A DNA stretch of 60,000 bases from Nematostella vectensis (GCF_932526225.1 NC_064036.1:16516953-16576952), one strand, 5' to 3'. Shown: positions 49,001 through 60,000, counted from the first letter of the stretch. Notes: a model not told the origin generated them from the letters alone. A program made the numbers and translations.

Positions 49001-52000
49001 CACGCTAAATACGGGATTCGCTGATACATGAGCAGTCCTGCGCAACAGGAAGTGAATAATTGTATCATTATTGGCTAATGCGAGCGCAGGGCTGCGCTCA
49101 AGTTTTGCCGTTTCGCGTTACTTTCATAACGAGCCCGAAATTTCTCAAAATAAGCGAGTCCTTAACAGATAATTGAAAAGTACTCTGGATGTAGTGAGAA
49201 GTTTATTTTTAATCAATATGTTTGAGTTAAAATACGAAACTAAGCCGAGTAGATTAACCAGGTTAATTAACCAGGCGCTAGGTAGCAGTTCACGTGGGTT
49301 CCGATATCACGCTAAATACGGGATTCGCTGATACATGAGCAGTCCTGCGCTAAAGGAAGTGAATAATTGTATCATTATTGGCTAATGCAAGCGCAGGACT
49401 GCGCTTTGTGTCTTGTGACCACTTGCAATGATAAGCACTCCAACTCGCGTTGCCTCGCGTTATAGCCGGCTTGATCATTCCGAGTTTACTATTAAGCGAC
49501 CAAAGATGGATATTTGTATGGTTGCATACGCATTTACAACGAAAGCAAAGTAACAAGTCTGCCGTGGCCGATTAAGGCTTGCCAAGCTTCCAGTTGAAAT
49601 TGGAAAATAACGCAAGGACTCTTCTGGGATACAAGGTATTCAAAGAAATATCATAAACTCCGAAAATAAGGAAGGCATTATATTGGAGTTAATCGATTAA
49701 CTGTAAGGAGGAGATACACGAAGGAAGTTCCAGTATTTGAGAACACTGTTCTTAACGCGCCAAAACAATCCCGCCAAATTAGCACCCTTCAAGTAAGCTA
49801 AAAATAATACACATATCAAACACAAAAAGTATCAATTTGAGAAACTATAATAATAAAAGAGGACCTGTGAAAATAATGTCGCTCCTTTTTAGCTTATTGT
49901 ATTTAGTCAAAGGAAGGTGTTTTCGTTCAGACTTTCAGAGGTTTTGTTTTACCTTTTGTTTGAGAATTAACAAAGGCTTTACCCCTGTTGACATGTAATA
50001 ACCAGATATTTATGCCATACAGAGTAGTCTGGTTATTGTATGTCAACACCTCCTTGATGTCACCGAGATCTATAACGTCTGATTGGCTCAAACCGCGCAG
50101 ATCTGCGCCGTGCAAACCCCAAATCATAGCTCGATAGCTGATTGGTTTAACCTTGAGCAGAACTGCGTACGGGGTCAGGACCCTAAGATGTTTCCACTTA
50201 ATAGGTTTTTTTTCCAGTTTAGAATTGATCACTGTTTACTACCACCATTATATCATCATACTATATGCATGCTACATATACTGTATCATCATACAAAGGT
50301 TCAGCTGCAGAAGACTAGACACAACAACAGACTAGACAAGAGTATTGTTGTATTGCAGGGATCAAGGATCTGGAAGCAAAAACTGGTGTTGTCAGCATTT
50401 TGTCACAGGTGAGCTCATGGCTACATTCCCTATAGGAAGGAGAAGTGATGTAGGACTGAGGTCAACTACATAGTCATTACTACATAGCTAGTAAGGGGAC
50501 TGGTTTGGAAGCACTGCAAATTTCAAAGAGACATGTTTTTGTTCTCTTATATCCGAGTTATCTGGTCATGACAGTGCACAAGTCGAGCGTACAGTACAAT
50601 AGATTATATGGAGTAGCATAGAATCATTGTTATTTTTATCAATACCGCACTTCAATCTTTAGAAAAATCTTCAGTTTTGATGCAGACTCGTACAAACACT
50701 ACCATACTTGCCGTAAAAGCTCACTGAGTTTTTTGATAGAGCTCTACTTACTATAGAATTTTAGCGGCGCTCAGTACTTAAAAAAATGTACATGGCTGTC
50801 TAAAACTAACGATTGTTTATGTCCTTTGAAGTTTGCCAGGTTTCCTAACCATCTCTCTTTACTAACTATGATAACTAGCATAGCCTTTTTAGTAAATTGT
50901 GTAGAATAAAGTGTACATGCAGCTTTACTTTTTTCAGAATACAGAAGTTACATCACCACTCTTGAACATATGCTTGAACATTTTTTTCGAGAAAAATGTT
51001 TGCTGTCCCTCTGAGGTGATAGGGCATAGTCATGACTATCAATTAGCCAATCACAGCATGTGTACAGTCATTCAAATTAAATAATGTTTTACACAGTAAA
51101 GAATAGGCATTGTAGATGATTCTAAGCTTTTCTAAGCTATTTTATATGCCAAAACTGTCTTAATTTATAGCATTAAACTGTAACTAAATTAACAAAAAAC
51201 AATTCCGAGTTATTTATTCAAAGTCATGCATTAAATAATTCCCTAATTCATTACCTTCCACATATATTTATTTTTATAATTATCTAAATCAAATATGCCT
51301 TAGTGAGCATTTACTGTGATTCTCTTTTTACAGTATCTTCAAGTTCTCCTGTGTCTCATTAGATTTGGACTACTTCCTGAAAGCTCTGGTGGGTATTTTT
51401 CTGATTTGCAGTGACTTGAAATTTTAACATTGAAATGACGCTTTTTACTATCGATGTTATTTATATATGGTTATGAATGTTTATTTTCTACTTTTGCAGG
51501 TGATGAAATGTCAGGACCTCATAGGTAGTTATTGTGAATAATGTGTTTTGGTTTGCTTGATTGTTTTTGTTTTTTCTGATTTGTCTCTTTGTTTGTTTGA
51601 TTGCTCATCTGTTCATTTGTAGGGGGATTAAAGGTTATCCTGGTGCATCTCTGAGCAAGCTTTATACTTCTCGCCGAGCTGAACTAAATTCATACACAAG
51701 GTACTGTTACTGTGGCTTTTTGCAGCTTATCATTTTTTCTTGGTTTTGTGATATACTTTTTTCTCCCTTCACAGTGGTGTGGCCTTAGGAGGTCTTATGA
51801 TTGACAAGTTGATATCAGAGCTTGCTCCTCTGTGGGTAGCACCTGATGGCATCTCCCAGTTTCCACCAGAAAGTCTCCATGTAAGCTGATTCCATGCAAA
51901 GCTTGAACTCCCAGTTTGCATCAGAAATGATAAAAGGCAAACCCATGCGAAGCCTGTTTGATGAGGGAAGAGAGAAAGCTGCCATAGCCAAGGCAAACTC

Positions 52001-55000
52001 TCGGAACCTGAAAATTTATATTTTTATTGCCACAATGATAATATCAATCAATGATTGACACAACTCACATTTTCCTTATCTTTCCTCTGTTAGGGTTTGT
52101 GCAGTCTGTACCTTCTCCAAGGTGTATCATCTGGTATCAAGCATGCTATTGTATCCTTGTCTGAGATCATAAGTTTTAAAGAGAGCTCACATGTAGTATA
52201 AAGGTTTAAATTTACAAGGATTCCTTAATTAGGGTTTGCCTTTGTTTTCAATATTCTGTGAATTCTCACTGCGATTTCCAACAAATATATCGCCTTTTGG
52301 CTTCCATTATAAAAAATCCTTGAAATGGTTTCTAATCACACCTCTTTACAAGGTGCAGACCTTTAGTTTGAATGACAGAAGCCAGAAAGTGGTTCCACAG
52401 TTGAAAATTACAGTTTGCACAACATTAAAAATCGCAGTAGATTGACAAGGATGCCTACATATTTTTTTACTCTACTTTAATTGGCATATTAGACAAATCT
52501 TTCCATTTCTTTTTCAATACAATACACTACAATAAAGTTTATTTAGGGTTTACAGGGAAAGTTGCACTGGTAACTTTCTAACTTATTGTCTTTAATTGGT
52601 GCTTTAATATTCAAAATATTTCATCATTACCCTATCCTCTTCCATCATTACACTAGCCTCTTGTTTAGTCCTTGACATTAATCAGGTATATTATCTCTTG
52701 CTGGATATGTGCAGCTTTAACAAAGAACTTGAAATTCGTCAGGTATCATTAAACCTAAACAAATACTACATACCATTATAGTGCGATGCAATAGCCTGGT
52801 AATTTTGAAAGTTTTGTGACGTAAACCAGCTTATACCAAAGATGATGCAAGAAACATGCCATCTGATTTACATGAACTTTACCAGCCAATCAACAAGCTT
52901 AGGAATTGCTTGAGTGCACATATGAATGAACCAGAGCACAACAGAATACTTTGGTTTTCACATGCTAATAGGCTACTTTTCTTAAAACTTTTTCCCTGCC
53001 ATGTTTGATAGAAACCTTGGATAGTCTTCTTAATAATTGTTTATCACCACCTGTTGGCCTTAGGTGGCAGAAGGGTTTGCCAAAGCTTTTTGCATCCCAC
53101 ATGGGCTTGCTCAGTTGGTGAAGGGATTCTGGTATCTTGATCACAAACACTTCCAGGTAAGTCACCCTTACTATCTTGAACTTGGCATACGCTGTATACT
53201 ATTACCAAACTCATACTAAAAGAAAGTACATACATTCCATCAGAATTGGATATCAGAGTCTTTGAAGTATGCAACCTAAGCACACCATCCTGGTTTGCAT
53301 GCAGGTTTTAATTTGTTTGAACAAAATTATTACTAAAGATAATATGGTATCAAGATTTAGATTGCATGGTGCAAATATTCATTCATTCATTCATTCATTC
53401 ATTCATTTGTTTAATATACCTGTTTCACCCTTGTATTAGTTGAAAAAAAAATACCTAAACTCAAATCTGTTTTATTTCTTTATCTCCAGCAAGCAGTGAG
53501 TTGTCTTGTCTTCCATGCTGGTGGTACTGAGATTGGTCCATGGCAGCATAGTTACATTATGAAGACACTGCTCCTCCAAGGTAATATTCTTCTGACTCTT
53601 TACCCTTGTGTCAATGAATCCCTTATCTACTATTGTCTGAACCTCTTCTCCTTCTGGTCAATAATTTTTACATGCACTATTATATAGGCCAAATATGATC
53701 TAAATATACTTTGCTCTCTTGGCTTCAGTTTTTGTTGAGTGAGAGCTATAAGAAAACTTTTTAAAGTTATTTGTCTAATGGTTAGACTCGTTGTTTTCTT
53801 GCACATGACACATGACATTCTTTTGGGCCTGTTAGTATTTCTTATCTTTTCTCCTTCAGGTGAACTTGAGACAGTTTTGTATTTCATGAAGACTGTTCAA
53901 CCAACCATGCACACAGAAGAAGATCGCCGTTTGCATCTCACTGTGCGAATAGCAAATGGGTCAGTATTACTGTATTGGTCTTTTCTTTGAATTGTATACC
54001 CCTTTGCAAACAGCCCTCATGTTACCAAAATCCAAAATATAAGTCCAGTTGTATTTTGCATGCAGTGATGCAGTATGCTGTGAAGTGCTTTACCGAAATT
54101 CCTTTTGTTTTGGTATCTACCAAGAGACGCTGTCTTAAAATAAGCATACATATGTGTGTTACAATAAGCATATATCGTGTCTTACAATAAGCATATATTG
54201 TGTGTTACAAAATGCATATATTATGTCTTACAATAAGCATATATGTGTGTCTTACAATAAGCATATATCGTGTCTTACAATAAGCATATATTGTGTCTTA
54301 CAATAAGCAAATATTGTGTCTTACAATAATCATATATTGTCTTACAATAAGCATATATGTGTGTCTTACAATAAGCATATATCGTGTCTTACAATACTGT
54401 AAGCATATATCGTGTCTTACAATAAGCATATATTGTGTCTTACAATAAGCATATATCGTGTCTTACAATACTGTAAGCATATATCGTGTCTTACAATAAG
54501 CATATATTGCGTCTTACAATAAGCATATATTATGTCTCACAATAAGCATATATGTGTGTCTTACAATAAGCATATATCGTGTCTTACAATAAGCATATAT
54601 CGTGTCTTACAATACTGTAAGCATATATCGTGTCTTACAATAAGCATATATTGCGTCTTACAATAAGCATATATTATGTCTCACAATAAGCATATATGTG
54701 TGTCTTACAATAAGCATATATCGTGTCTTACAATAAGCATATATTGTGTCTTACAATAAGCAAATATTGTGTCTTACAATAATCATATATTGTCTTACAA
54801 TAAGCATATATGTGTGTCTTACAATAAGCATATATGTGTGTCTTACAATAAGCATATATCGTGTCTTACAATACTGTAAGCATATATCGTGTCTTACAAT
54901 AAGCATATATTGCGTCTTACAATAAGCATATATCGTGTCTTACAATAAGCATATATCGTTTCTTAAAATAAGCATATATTGTGTCTAACAATAAGCATAT

Positions 55001-58000
55001 ATCGTGTCTTACAATAAGCATATATTGTGTTTTACAATAAGCATATATTGTGTTTTACAATAAGCATATATTGTGTTTTACAATAAGCATATATTGTGTT
55101 TTACAGGCTTGTGGCGGATGCTTTTAATTTCCAGGTATGTACGTTTTTGCACGTTCTAGCATAAGAGAAAAGAATGCCAGTGGAGTTTGTTTGCAATTGT
55201 ATAGTTAACTAAGACGATTCATCGTCAGTCACAGTGGCAAAGGTACAAGCTTATTAGGTGCGCCCTTAGATTCTTGGCACATACAGTACGAATAGAGTAC
55301 CTTTGTGAGGCTTGCTCATTACAGAGCCGTGGCACGGTGTGGGCCACTCGTGGCTCCTCCAAATATTCAAAAAATGTAATGAAATGACCAGTAGGGGCGT
55401 GGCCGTGCTCCAAATTTTTTTCGTAATGTTTGTGTATTGTGCCCCCTCTAAATTTTCAGGCCTGCTACGGCACTGCATTAATGTAAAATATGGTAATGGA
55501 TTACCACTTACAACATGATTTCAAATAACAAAAAATCTAAAAGCCATAATCTATTACCTACCATTTTATGGTTACTGATGAAAATTGCGTAGAAGTTTTG
55601 TGTATAGAAATTCTAAATTGCGTAGAATTTTTGTGTAGAATAAGTTTACAGAACGATGAGTTGAAGAGCGATAATGCATGAAAATTTCAATGACCATACT
55701 AAGGCCAATGCATTTTAGTTGTGTTGAATTTTGAATTGTGGGTTTTTGACAGCGTGAACACCGAGATCCTGCAGACGTGGAGCTTCTCCTGCATTTCTTC
55801 CATGGCTGCCAACAGAGTGAGTTCCTCCTCTCGACACATGCTTATGTGATATTCTTGCCAAATTGTGTAGGAGAGAAGAAATGTTGAAATACATCTAAAA
55901 ACATGGTTTTATACTTCATTTAACAAAATTAATTAAAAATAATGCAATAGCTTACACAATTTAGCCAATTGAACTGGATATAAAGGCGGCTGAAAGAGCA
56001 ATTTAGGTAGAAATGGTTATGCAGAAGAGAAATGTACACATACATACCCGTTTGTCAATAAGGTTATTGTTGTTGTTGTTACAGCGGGTAACCTGGAGAC
56101 ATTGATGCAGCTTCCTTTCAACCCTCGTGAAGAGGTAGGTAGAATTTGAGTTTTAATTTTTTTATATCCAAGAGACCATTCTCGGTGACAAGCAATAATA
56201 TACATTTTTTTGGATTTTTTGGCTTCATTTTGTAGAATGGTGTCTGATGTTTTTTGCAGGAGTGTTTTGTGAGCTTCTTAAAGAATGGTAGTTTTTCTTC
56301 CTCGCGTGAGCTGCTGGTCATGTACTTTCTGCAACGTGGCCGTTACATTGAAGGGATCAGGTTAAATGAAACACTCAAACAAGAGTTAGAGGTAGGACAT
56401 TACCTTAAAGGTATCAGACTAAATGAAACAATCAAACAAGAGTGAATCACTCAAACAAGAGGTACAATCTAGGACAGTATGAACCTGAAGAAACGGAGAC
56501 ATCCAAGTGAATATCGAGAGTAGGAAACAATGCAACTGAATAGTAGCGAAAATATAAGCATCTTGCCACGATATAAATACCTTTTTAGGTATTTAAAAAT
56601 GTTCACAGTATATCAAAGACGCGGTCATTAGCCCAGAAAACTAATGTAAAACTACGTTGTTTTGTTGTTGAACGTTTTAATAATTTAATTTCTCCTACGA
56701 AGTTGAGCAGTCCGGTTGTCCAAGCTGTCCTCGTCTGATGGATATTGTATTAATACATACATACATACATACATACATACATACATACATACATACATAC
56801 ATACATACATACATACATACATACATACATACATACATACATACATACATACATACATACATACGTACATACGTACATACGTACATACGTACATACGTAC
56901 ATACGTACATACGTACATACGTACATACGTACATACGTACATACGTACATACGTACATACGTACATACGTACATACGTACATACGTACATACGTACATAC
57001 GTACATTCTCTCTGACCGTTCTTTGTCAGGGGGAACCTCTTGACACAGCACAAAAGGAAAGAGCCAAAGTTCGCAATGCAATTGTGGATGGTTACATGAA
57101 GTGCTTACCCAGCATACAACGCAAGCTAATACTCCATGGTGACAAACCAGGCCATCGTATCGGGGCAAGCAGACAAGGTAAGAATTTTTAAATCTCTTTT
57201 GACAGGAAGACTAGTTAGATATGCATACAACTCCTTAGACTTGTAGACAAGGTCCATACAACTCCTTTTTACAGGCAGGCAACATTTGAATGCCTGAATG
57301 TTGTAGTCCCTACAATTCTTTGACAGGTGGACAAGGTAGGAATGCCTTCGACTCCTTGAGTGGCTAAAATGTACTCTGTGATAACAAATGACGTTTTGAG
57401 CGTTAGCCCTTATTCCACAGCGCCTACGCAGACTACCTATTTATTCTACAACTTGTCATTAGTTTTTCTATTTATACCAACTCCTTAGCGAGGCTGTAAA
57501 TATAGGAGTACCTTCAACTCCTTTGAAAAACAGAAACGTATTAAGAATTAAAAAGTATGCCATGTTGTACCTATTTCATTAACATTGCTTTCTGTTTTAG
57601 TGGCTCGTCCAAAACCCCTCTCGACCATTGTTCACGTGACCAATAAGAACCGACCAGTGACGCACGCCACCATCATTACGTCTGTTATGGAGAAAGTTGC
57701 TGAGTCATGGTTAGTTAGGAAAAACATTTTCCATTTTCCGTTTTGGGAGTATTTGGTCCTTTATGCAAAAGACGCCTTTAAAAAAACATGTCATAACATA
57801 TTTGAATTTTATTTACTTAGGAGTCCAGGTACCCCACAAGCAAGGAAGCCGACCCCATTTGCTTGTACACCGATAACACCCAAGCTAAAGAGTATTTTGA
57901 GGTAAGTGATCCGTTGCGCTTTTGTGTAAACTGTTGGTTTTAATGCTGTTCCCAGATTTTGACGCAAATGAAATGATCTGGGTTTGAACCTACGGGAGGT

Positions 58001-59425
58001 GGCGAAAGTCATAGGATTAAGTTGTCATCAATAACGTAAATTTTATGGTTAAAGCCGCATTGTCACCAGTTTACTTCCGGTCGGTTACGTAACAATCTTC
58101 GATGATTTTAACGGAAAACGCGAAAAAATTTCACAATTGGGAAAGCAGTGTGTCTTTTGAAGGTATCTTTGAGGATGTGATTGATAATTTAGAGCGGATG
58201 ACCTGTTAAATAGCGCGGGTTCTTAAAGACTATTGTCTTTTAACGGTTGAGGTTTCCATCGGACCTCAGGAAGTTAACTGGTAACAATGCGGCTTTAATG
58301 AGTATTAATGTAGACATTCTATGGGTGGTGAACTAAGTCTAGTTTCATTAGCAGTTTTTTATTTCTTTACTTAGTGACTCAAACAGGGTGGTTCTTGCCA
58401 CTACAAAAAAGTCTGATGCCCCAGAAACGGTAGGTGATGTACGGTAGTGATTCCAGTCAAGCTTGCTATGGCGATGTTTAAGATATGAGTATTTAAGCTT
58501 CATGATTGATTTATTTATTTCTTGTTTCTCAGATTTACGAGGAAGGACATAAAGTTCCTTTTGGCTCTCCTCTATTCACCGAGAGAAAAAGGTAAGAGTA
58601 AATTTATTATTGGTTGTTCAGACTTTGTATGAAGATATTGTACGCTGGTAATGATCATGCTCATGTATTGATTTTTTTCTTTGTACATAAGAAGCCATAT
58701 GTACTCCGGAGCAGATGCTCTTCGACTGTTGTCGACGCCAGTAGTAAACAAGGTGAGAAAACGTTATGAAAAGTTTTTTTGCAAAACTCAAAGCAAGAAT
58801 TTTCTTCAAACTTAGAATAGTATGTTGCTCTTCTACGATCCCCCGCTTTCATTGGTGATGATTATTATTAAGAAACCAGCTCTCAGACAGTGCATTATCA
58901 GTGCTAAACGTGACTTGGAATGCTAAAAACCCTTTTAACAAAAAAAATGTAAAACCATAGAGCTTCAGTGCTCTGAGATTTTGCCGTTTCCATTTAAGGA
59001 TCGTTATTTCTTTCTTATTTTTGGCCGAGCGTTTATAAAGAAACCTGCTGTCCTCAAGCATGTTGGTGCTCATTTATAATGTGTCGTTAAAAAATCTAAA
59101 TTTGCTGATTTTTAATGTGATTTTGTTGTTGTTGCTTATTTGTACACTTTTGTTCGTAGCGCGCTAGCTCCAGAGCGGACTCCATTACTGAGCGCATCAC
59201 CGTTGCCACACCACAATCCATTCTAAAGGTATTGCTCGTTTAGATACCACCATAATGCCCAAAAACTAGGTCTAACCATAGGGAGTTATCTAACCATGGT
59301 CTTCTAACACTGTGTTTAGGTAACCCGCGTGGTAAGGCGCGCTTCTCCCCGCCCCTCCCCCTCTGCGTCACCTCCTTTGACCAGGCGAAGCTCTGCAGAG
59401 CTTGTGCAGAACATAGCGGACCCAG
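34067..59425 (+). CDS. AHCTF1: ELYS / AHCTF1 nuclear-pore seeding protein, 3' partial
   Basis: ELYS binds chromatin and recruits the Nup107-160 complex to start pore assembly. Exons: 34067-34533, 35121-35332, 35772-35843, 36181-36289, 36869-36923, 37003-37158, 37385-37493, 37564-37617, 38263-38401, 38964-39060, 39220-39313, 39687-39748, 40166-40294, 40531-40618, 41055-41144, 41992-42132, 50359-50408, 51334-51388, 51500-51524, 51623-51700, 51775-51880, 52094-52150, 52686-52742, 53064-53156, 53490-53580, 53860-53959, 55107-55134, 55753-55816, 56085-56134, 56260-56391, 57030-57177, 57601-57709, 57821-57901, 58375-58429, 58533-58591, 58692-58752, 59160-59228, 59320-59425. In phase throughout; 1249 codons readable, against about 2266 in human. 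The first ~580 residues match the beta-propeller (EPENDPRNCTYLW, LGIFDINRWYHSQM). Residues ~586-1069 match the helical ELYS domain (LVLDWAW, VPLFDG, YTSRRAEL). A Ser/Pro/Arg-rich region then begins (ARPKPLS, TPQSILK). The AT-hook end lies beyond the window. The 8.2-kb intron 42133-50358 carries a composite mobile element. Confidence 0.96.
37851..38163. mobile_element. 313-bp MITE with G-run termini and ATCCGC repeats
   Basis: The left end is a G run followed by GTGAATAGG; the right end CCTATTCACCACCCC is the inverse. TAATT is present at both flanks (37846-37850, 38164-38168). The interior repeats ATCCGC / GATCCG and AATCCG many times. In the ELYS intron after exon 37564-37617. Confidence 0.75.
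41437..41990. repeat. ~43-bp tandem array, about 12 units, ending at an ELYS 3' splice site
   Basis: The unit contains GCTCCCCAG|GTGTTCCTGAG then TTTAGATGTTGTAGCTG. The array runs into exon 41992-42132, whose own boundary reads CTGCACAG|GTGTTCCATTG then TTTGATGGTGG. The exon start is therefore recognisably the terminal unit. Confidence 0.95.
44859..45256. mobile_element. 398-bp MITE, GGGGTARCGAT termini, TAA target
   Basis: Left end GGGGTAACGATGGGTA; right end TACTCATCGCTACCCC is the inverse with two differences. TAA flanks both sides. The interior is built of degenerate TCTCGGA/GTCTCG repeats. Nested in the foldback composite. The plus-strand frame 44810-45259 is fortuitous. Confidence 0.8.
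45559..46515 (+). mobile_element. Truncated PIF/Harbinger element with TTA target duplication
   Basis: TIRs GGGCCTATCCGCACTTGT and its inverse (one mismatch) are flanked by TTA at 45556-45558 and 46516-46518. Subterminal copies of the TIR motif occur inside (for example near 45650). A TWA-type 3-bp target and the transposase fragment inside both fit PIF/Harbinger. At 957 bp it is too short to encode the complete transposase. Confidence 0.88.
45744..46364 (+). pseudogene. N-terminal fragment of a Harbinger transposase
   Basis: A 206-residue open frame. Residues about 95-150 (RMKRVSFDLLLATITPYIRR, then CIPPEKILAVALYRLAHGG) match the conserved start of the PIF/Harbinger (HARBI1-like) nuclease family. 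The helix-turn-helix that should follow is disturbed, and the DDE catalytic residues are absent. Probably a dead internal-deletion derivative, possibly mobilised in trans when active. Confidence 0.75.
53375..53405. repeat. (ATTC)n microsatellite
   Basis: About seven ATTC units in an ELYS intron. Confidence 0.9.
54150..55106. repeat. 22-24 bp minisatellite, about 40 copies, ending at an ELYS 3' splice site
   Basis: The unit is GTGTCTTACAATAAGCATAT plus AT or ATC. Sub-blocks with CTGTAAGC insertions recur as higher-order repeats. The last units change to GTGTTTTACAATAAGC, and the array ends directly in GTGTTTTACAG|GCTTGTGG, the acceptor of exon 55107-55134. Confidence 0.96.
55322..55475. mobile_element. 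MITE, CAGGGCCGTAGCAGG family, copy 2
   Basis: Left end CAGAGCCGTGGCACGG, right end CCTGCTACGGCACTG, CATTA on both flanks. The interior shares AAATGACCAGTA and TTCGTAATGTTTGTGTATTG-type motifs with 12775-12952. In an ELYS intron. Confidence 0.8.
56753..57006. repeat. (CATA)n grading into (CATACGTA)n, 254 bp of alternating purine-pyrimidine
   Basis: About 28 tetranucleotide units (56753-56863) are followed by about 18 octanucleotide units with CGTA (56864-57006). Every step alternates purine and pyrimidine. The array ends 23 bp before ELYS exon 57030-57177. The Tyr/Val/Cys-rich open frames on both strands are artefacts. Confidence 0.98.
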
Positions 59426-60000
59426 GTAAGTAATTACATTTTTAAGTTGATACAGTGGTACCCTCTAGTAACCGGCCCTCTTTCTAAGCGGCCCAAAGGT
59501 CTTATTATCCAAAAACCCTTTGGTCGCAAAGATGATGAAAATTAAGTGATTATTTTGCTGTTGAGGGCAACAGAAAGTGAGTATGTAACCTACCATATAA
59601 ACTGTTATAATAGATTTAGGCATTGCCTAAAGGCGGAGCCAGCACATTCCGAATATTTTTCATAGTTTTTACAATAATAATATAATGTATAGCCTTCACA
59701 CAATGGTGTCAGGACTAATCTAATTCAATGGCGAGGAACAATAACAGGGATAATACAGTTCAGATACATGGGAAGTATAGTGATGCCTCTGCAATCACCT
59801 CTGGGACTATGCCGAGTAGCTTTTTGATAGGGGTTGGCAACTTTGTGGTTCACAAGAAAAGCAATAAAAGTACTATAGACTACCTCTGAATTTGTTATTG
59901 CCCCCTTTAATATCTATCATAGACTTATTTTAAGACAACCATTTAATTTTATGGCCACTAAAAACATCAAACACTCCATTAATCTGTTAGAAATGTGGCT
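59426..60000. other. ELYS intron at the window edge
   Basis: Follows the donor AG|GTAAGT of exon 59320-59425. No further exon, repeat or element recognised before the window ends. Confidence 0.6.

Larger units (their letters stand above)
42221..50235. mobile_element. 8-kb foldback composite element in an ELYS intron
   Basis: Termini ACAGTGATCAATTCTAAACT (42221) and its inverse ending at 50235. TTACTA flanks both sides (42215-42220, 50236-50241). The outer 127 bp match almost perfectly in inverted orientation (42221-42347 against 50109-50235). Other inverted pairs: 42348-42514 with 48511-48676, 43035-43320 with 47740-48035, and about 43490-44360 with 46820-47640. Both arms hold several ~300-bp subrepeats containing GCGCAGGACTGCTCATGTAT. 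No full transposase frame. The centre is occupied by later insertions (44859-45256, 45559-46515). Long TIRs made of subrepeats are typical of Foldback-type elements; superfamily unknown. Confidence 0.85.

Noticed and set aside
42224-50232. Matching open frames at 42224 (plus) and 49927-50232 (minus) that look like a duplicated gene
   Set aside because: They are the inverted termini of the foldback element; the frame ends shortly and has no family features.
56685-57168. Long open frames rich in Tyr/Val/Cys/Met on both strands
   Set aside because: They are translations of the CATA/CATACGTA microsatellite; a period not divisible by three keeps several frames open.

Overview
The window looks like a gene-dense, intron-rich animal genome. 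Three large protein-coding genes, all of chromatin, transcription or nuclear-pore type, fill almost all 60 kb. I read them by joining short exons at AG/GT splice sites and checking reading phase across every junction. The level of similarity to human proteins, the intron number and the many small inverted-repeat DNA elements suggest a non-vertebrate metazoan. A cnidarian such as a sea anemone is plausible, but this is an impression and is not proven by the sequence.

Layout. (1) Bases 1-16010, minus strand: SPT5 (SUPT5H), the DSIF elongation factor. It has 28 readable exons, and its 3' end (last KOW domains) lies beyond base 1. (2) Bases 17961-33360, minus strand: a 14-exon gene for a protein of about 881 residues. 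Its N-terminal half is a CECR2-type DDT/WHIM module. Where CECR2 has its bromodomain, this protein instead carries a segment closely resembling HD1 of BCL9/BCL9L/Legless, the helix-rich segment that binds the PHD finger of Pygopus. A long Pro/Gln/Ser-rich tail follows. All 13 exon junctions agree in phase, so the chimera is not an artefact of joining two neighbouring genes. (3) Bases 34067-59425 and beyond, plus strand: ELYS (AHCTF1), the nuclear-pore seeding factor. It has 38 readable exons, and its C-terminal AT-hook region lies beyond the window. Genes 2 and 3 are head to head with 706 bp between their start codons.

The introns hold most of the other structure. Minisatellites and microsatellites often sit within tens of bases of splice sites (bases 1803-2457, 4343-4790, 6222-7869, 10483-10550, 41437-41990, 54150-55106, 56753-57006). 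In two cases the repeat unit resembles the 3' splice site plus the first bases of the adjacent exon. Small inverted-repeat DNA elements are frequent. One ELYS intron carries an 8-kb foldback composite (42221-50235) with further elements nested inside it, including a truncated PIF/Harbinger element.

How the genes relate: SPT5 controls pausing and elongation of RNA polymerase II. CECR2-type proteins partner ISWI remodelers, and HD1 is the Pygopus-binding part of the Wnt enhanceosome. ELYS binds chromatin to start pore assembly. Apart from the shared head-to-head promoter region I see no evidence that they form a pathway. The most notable object is the CECR2/HD1 chimera, which would predict a direct link between Pygopus and an ISWI remodeler.
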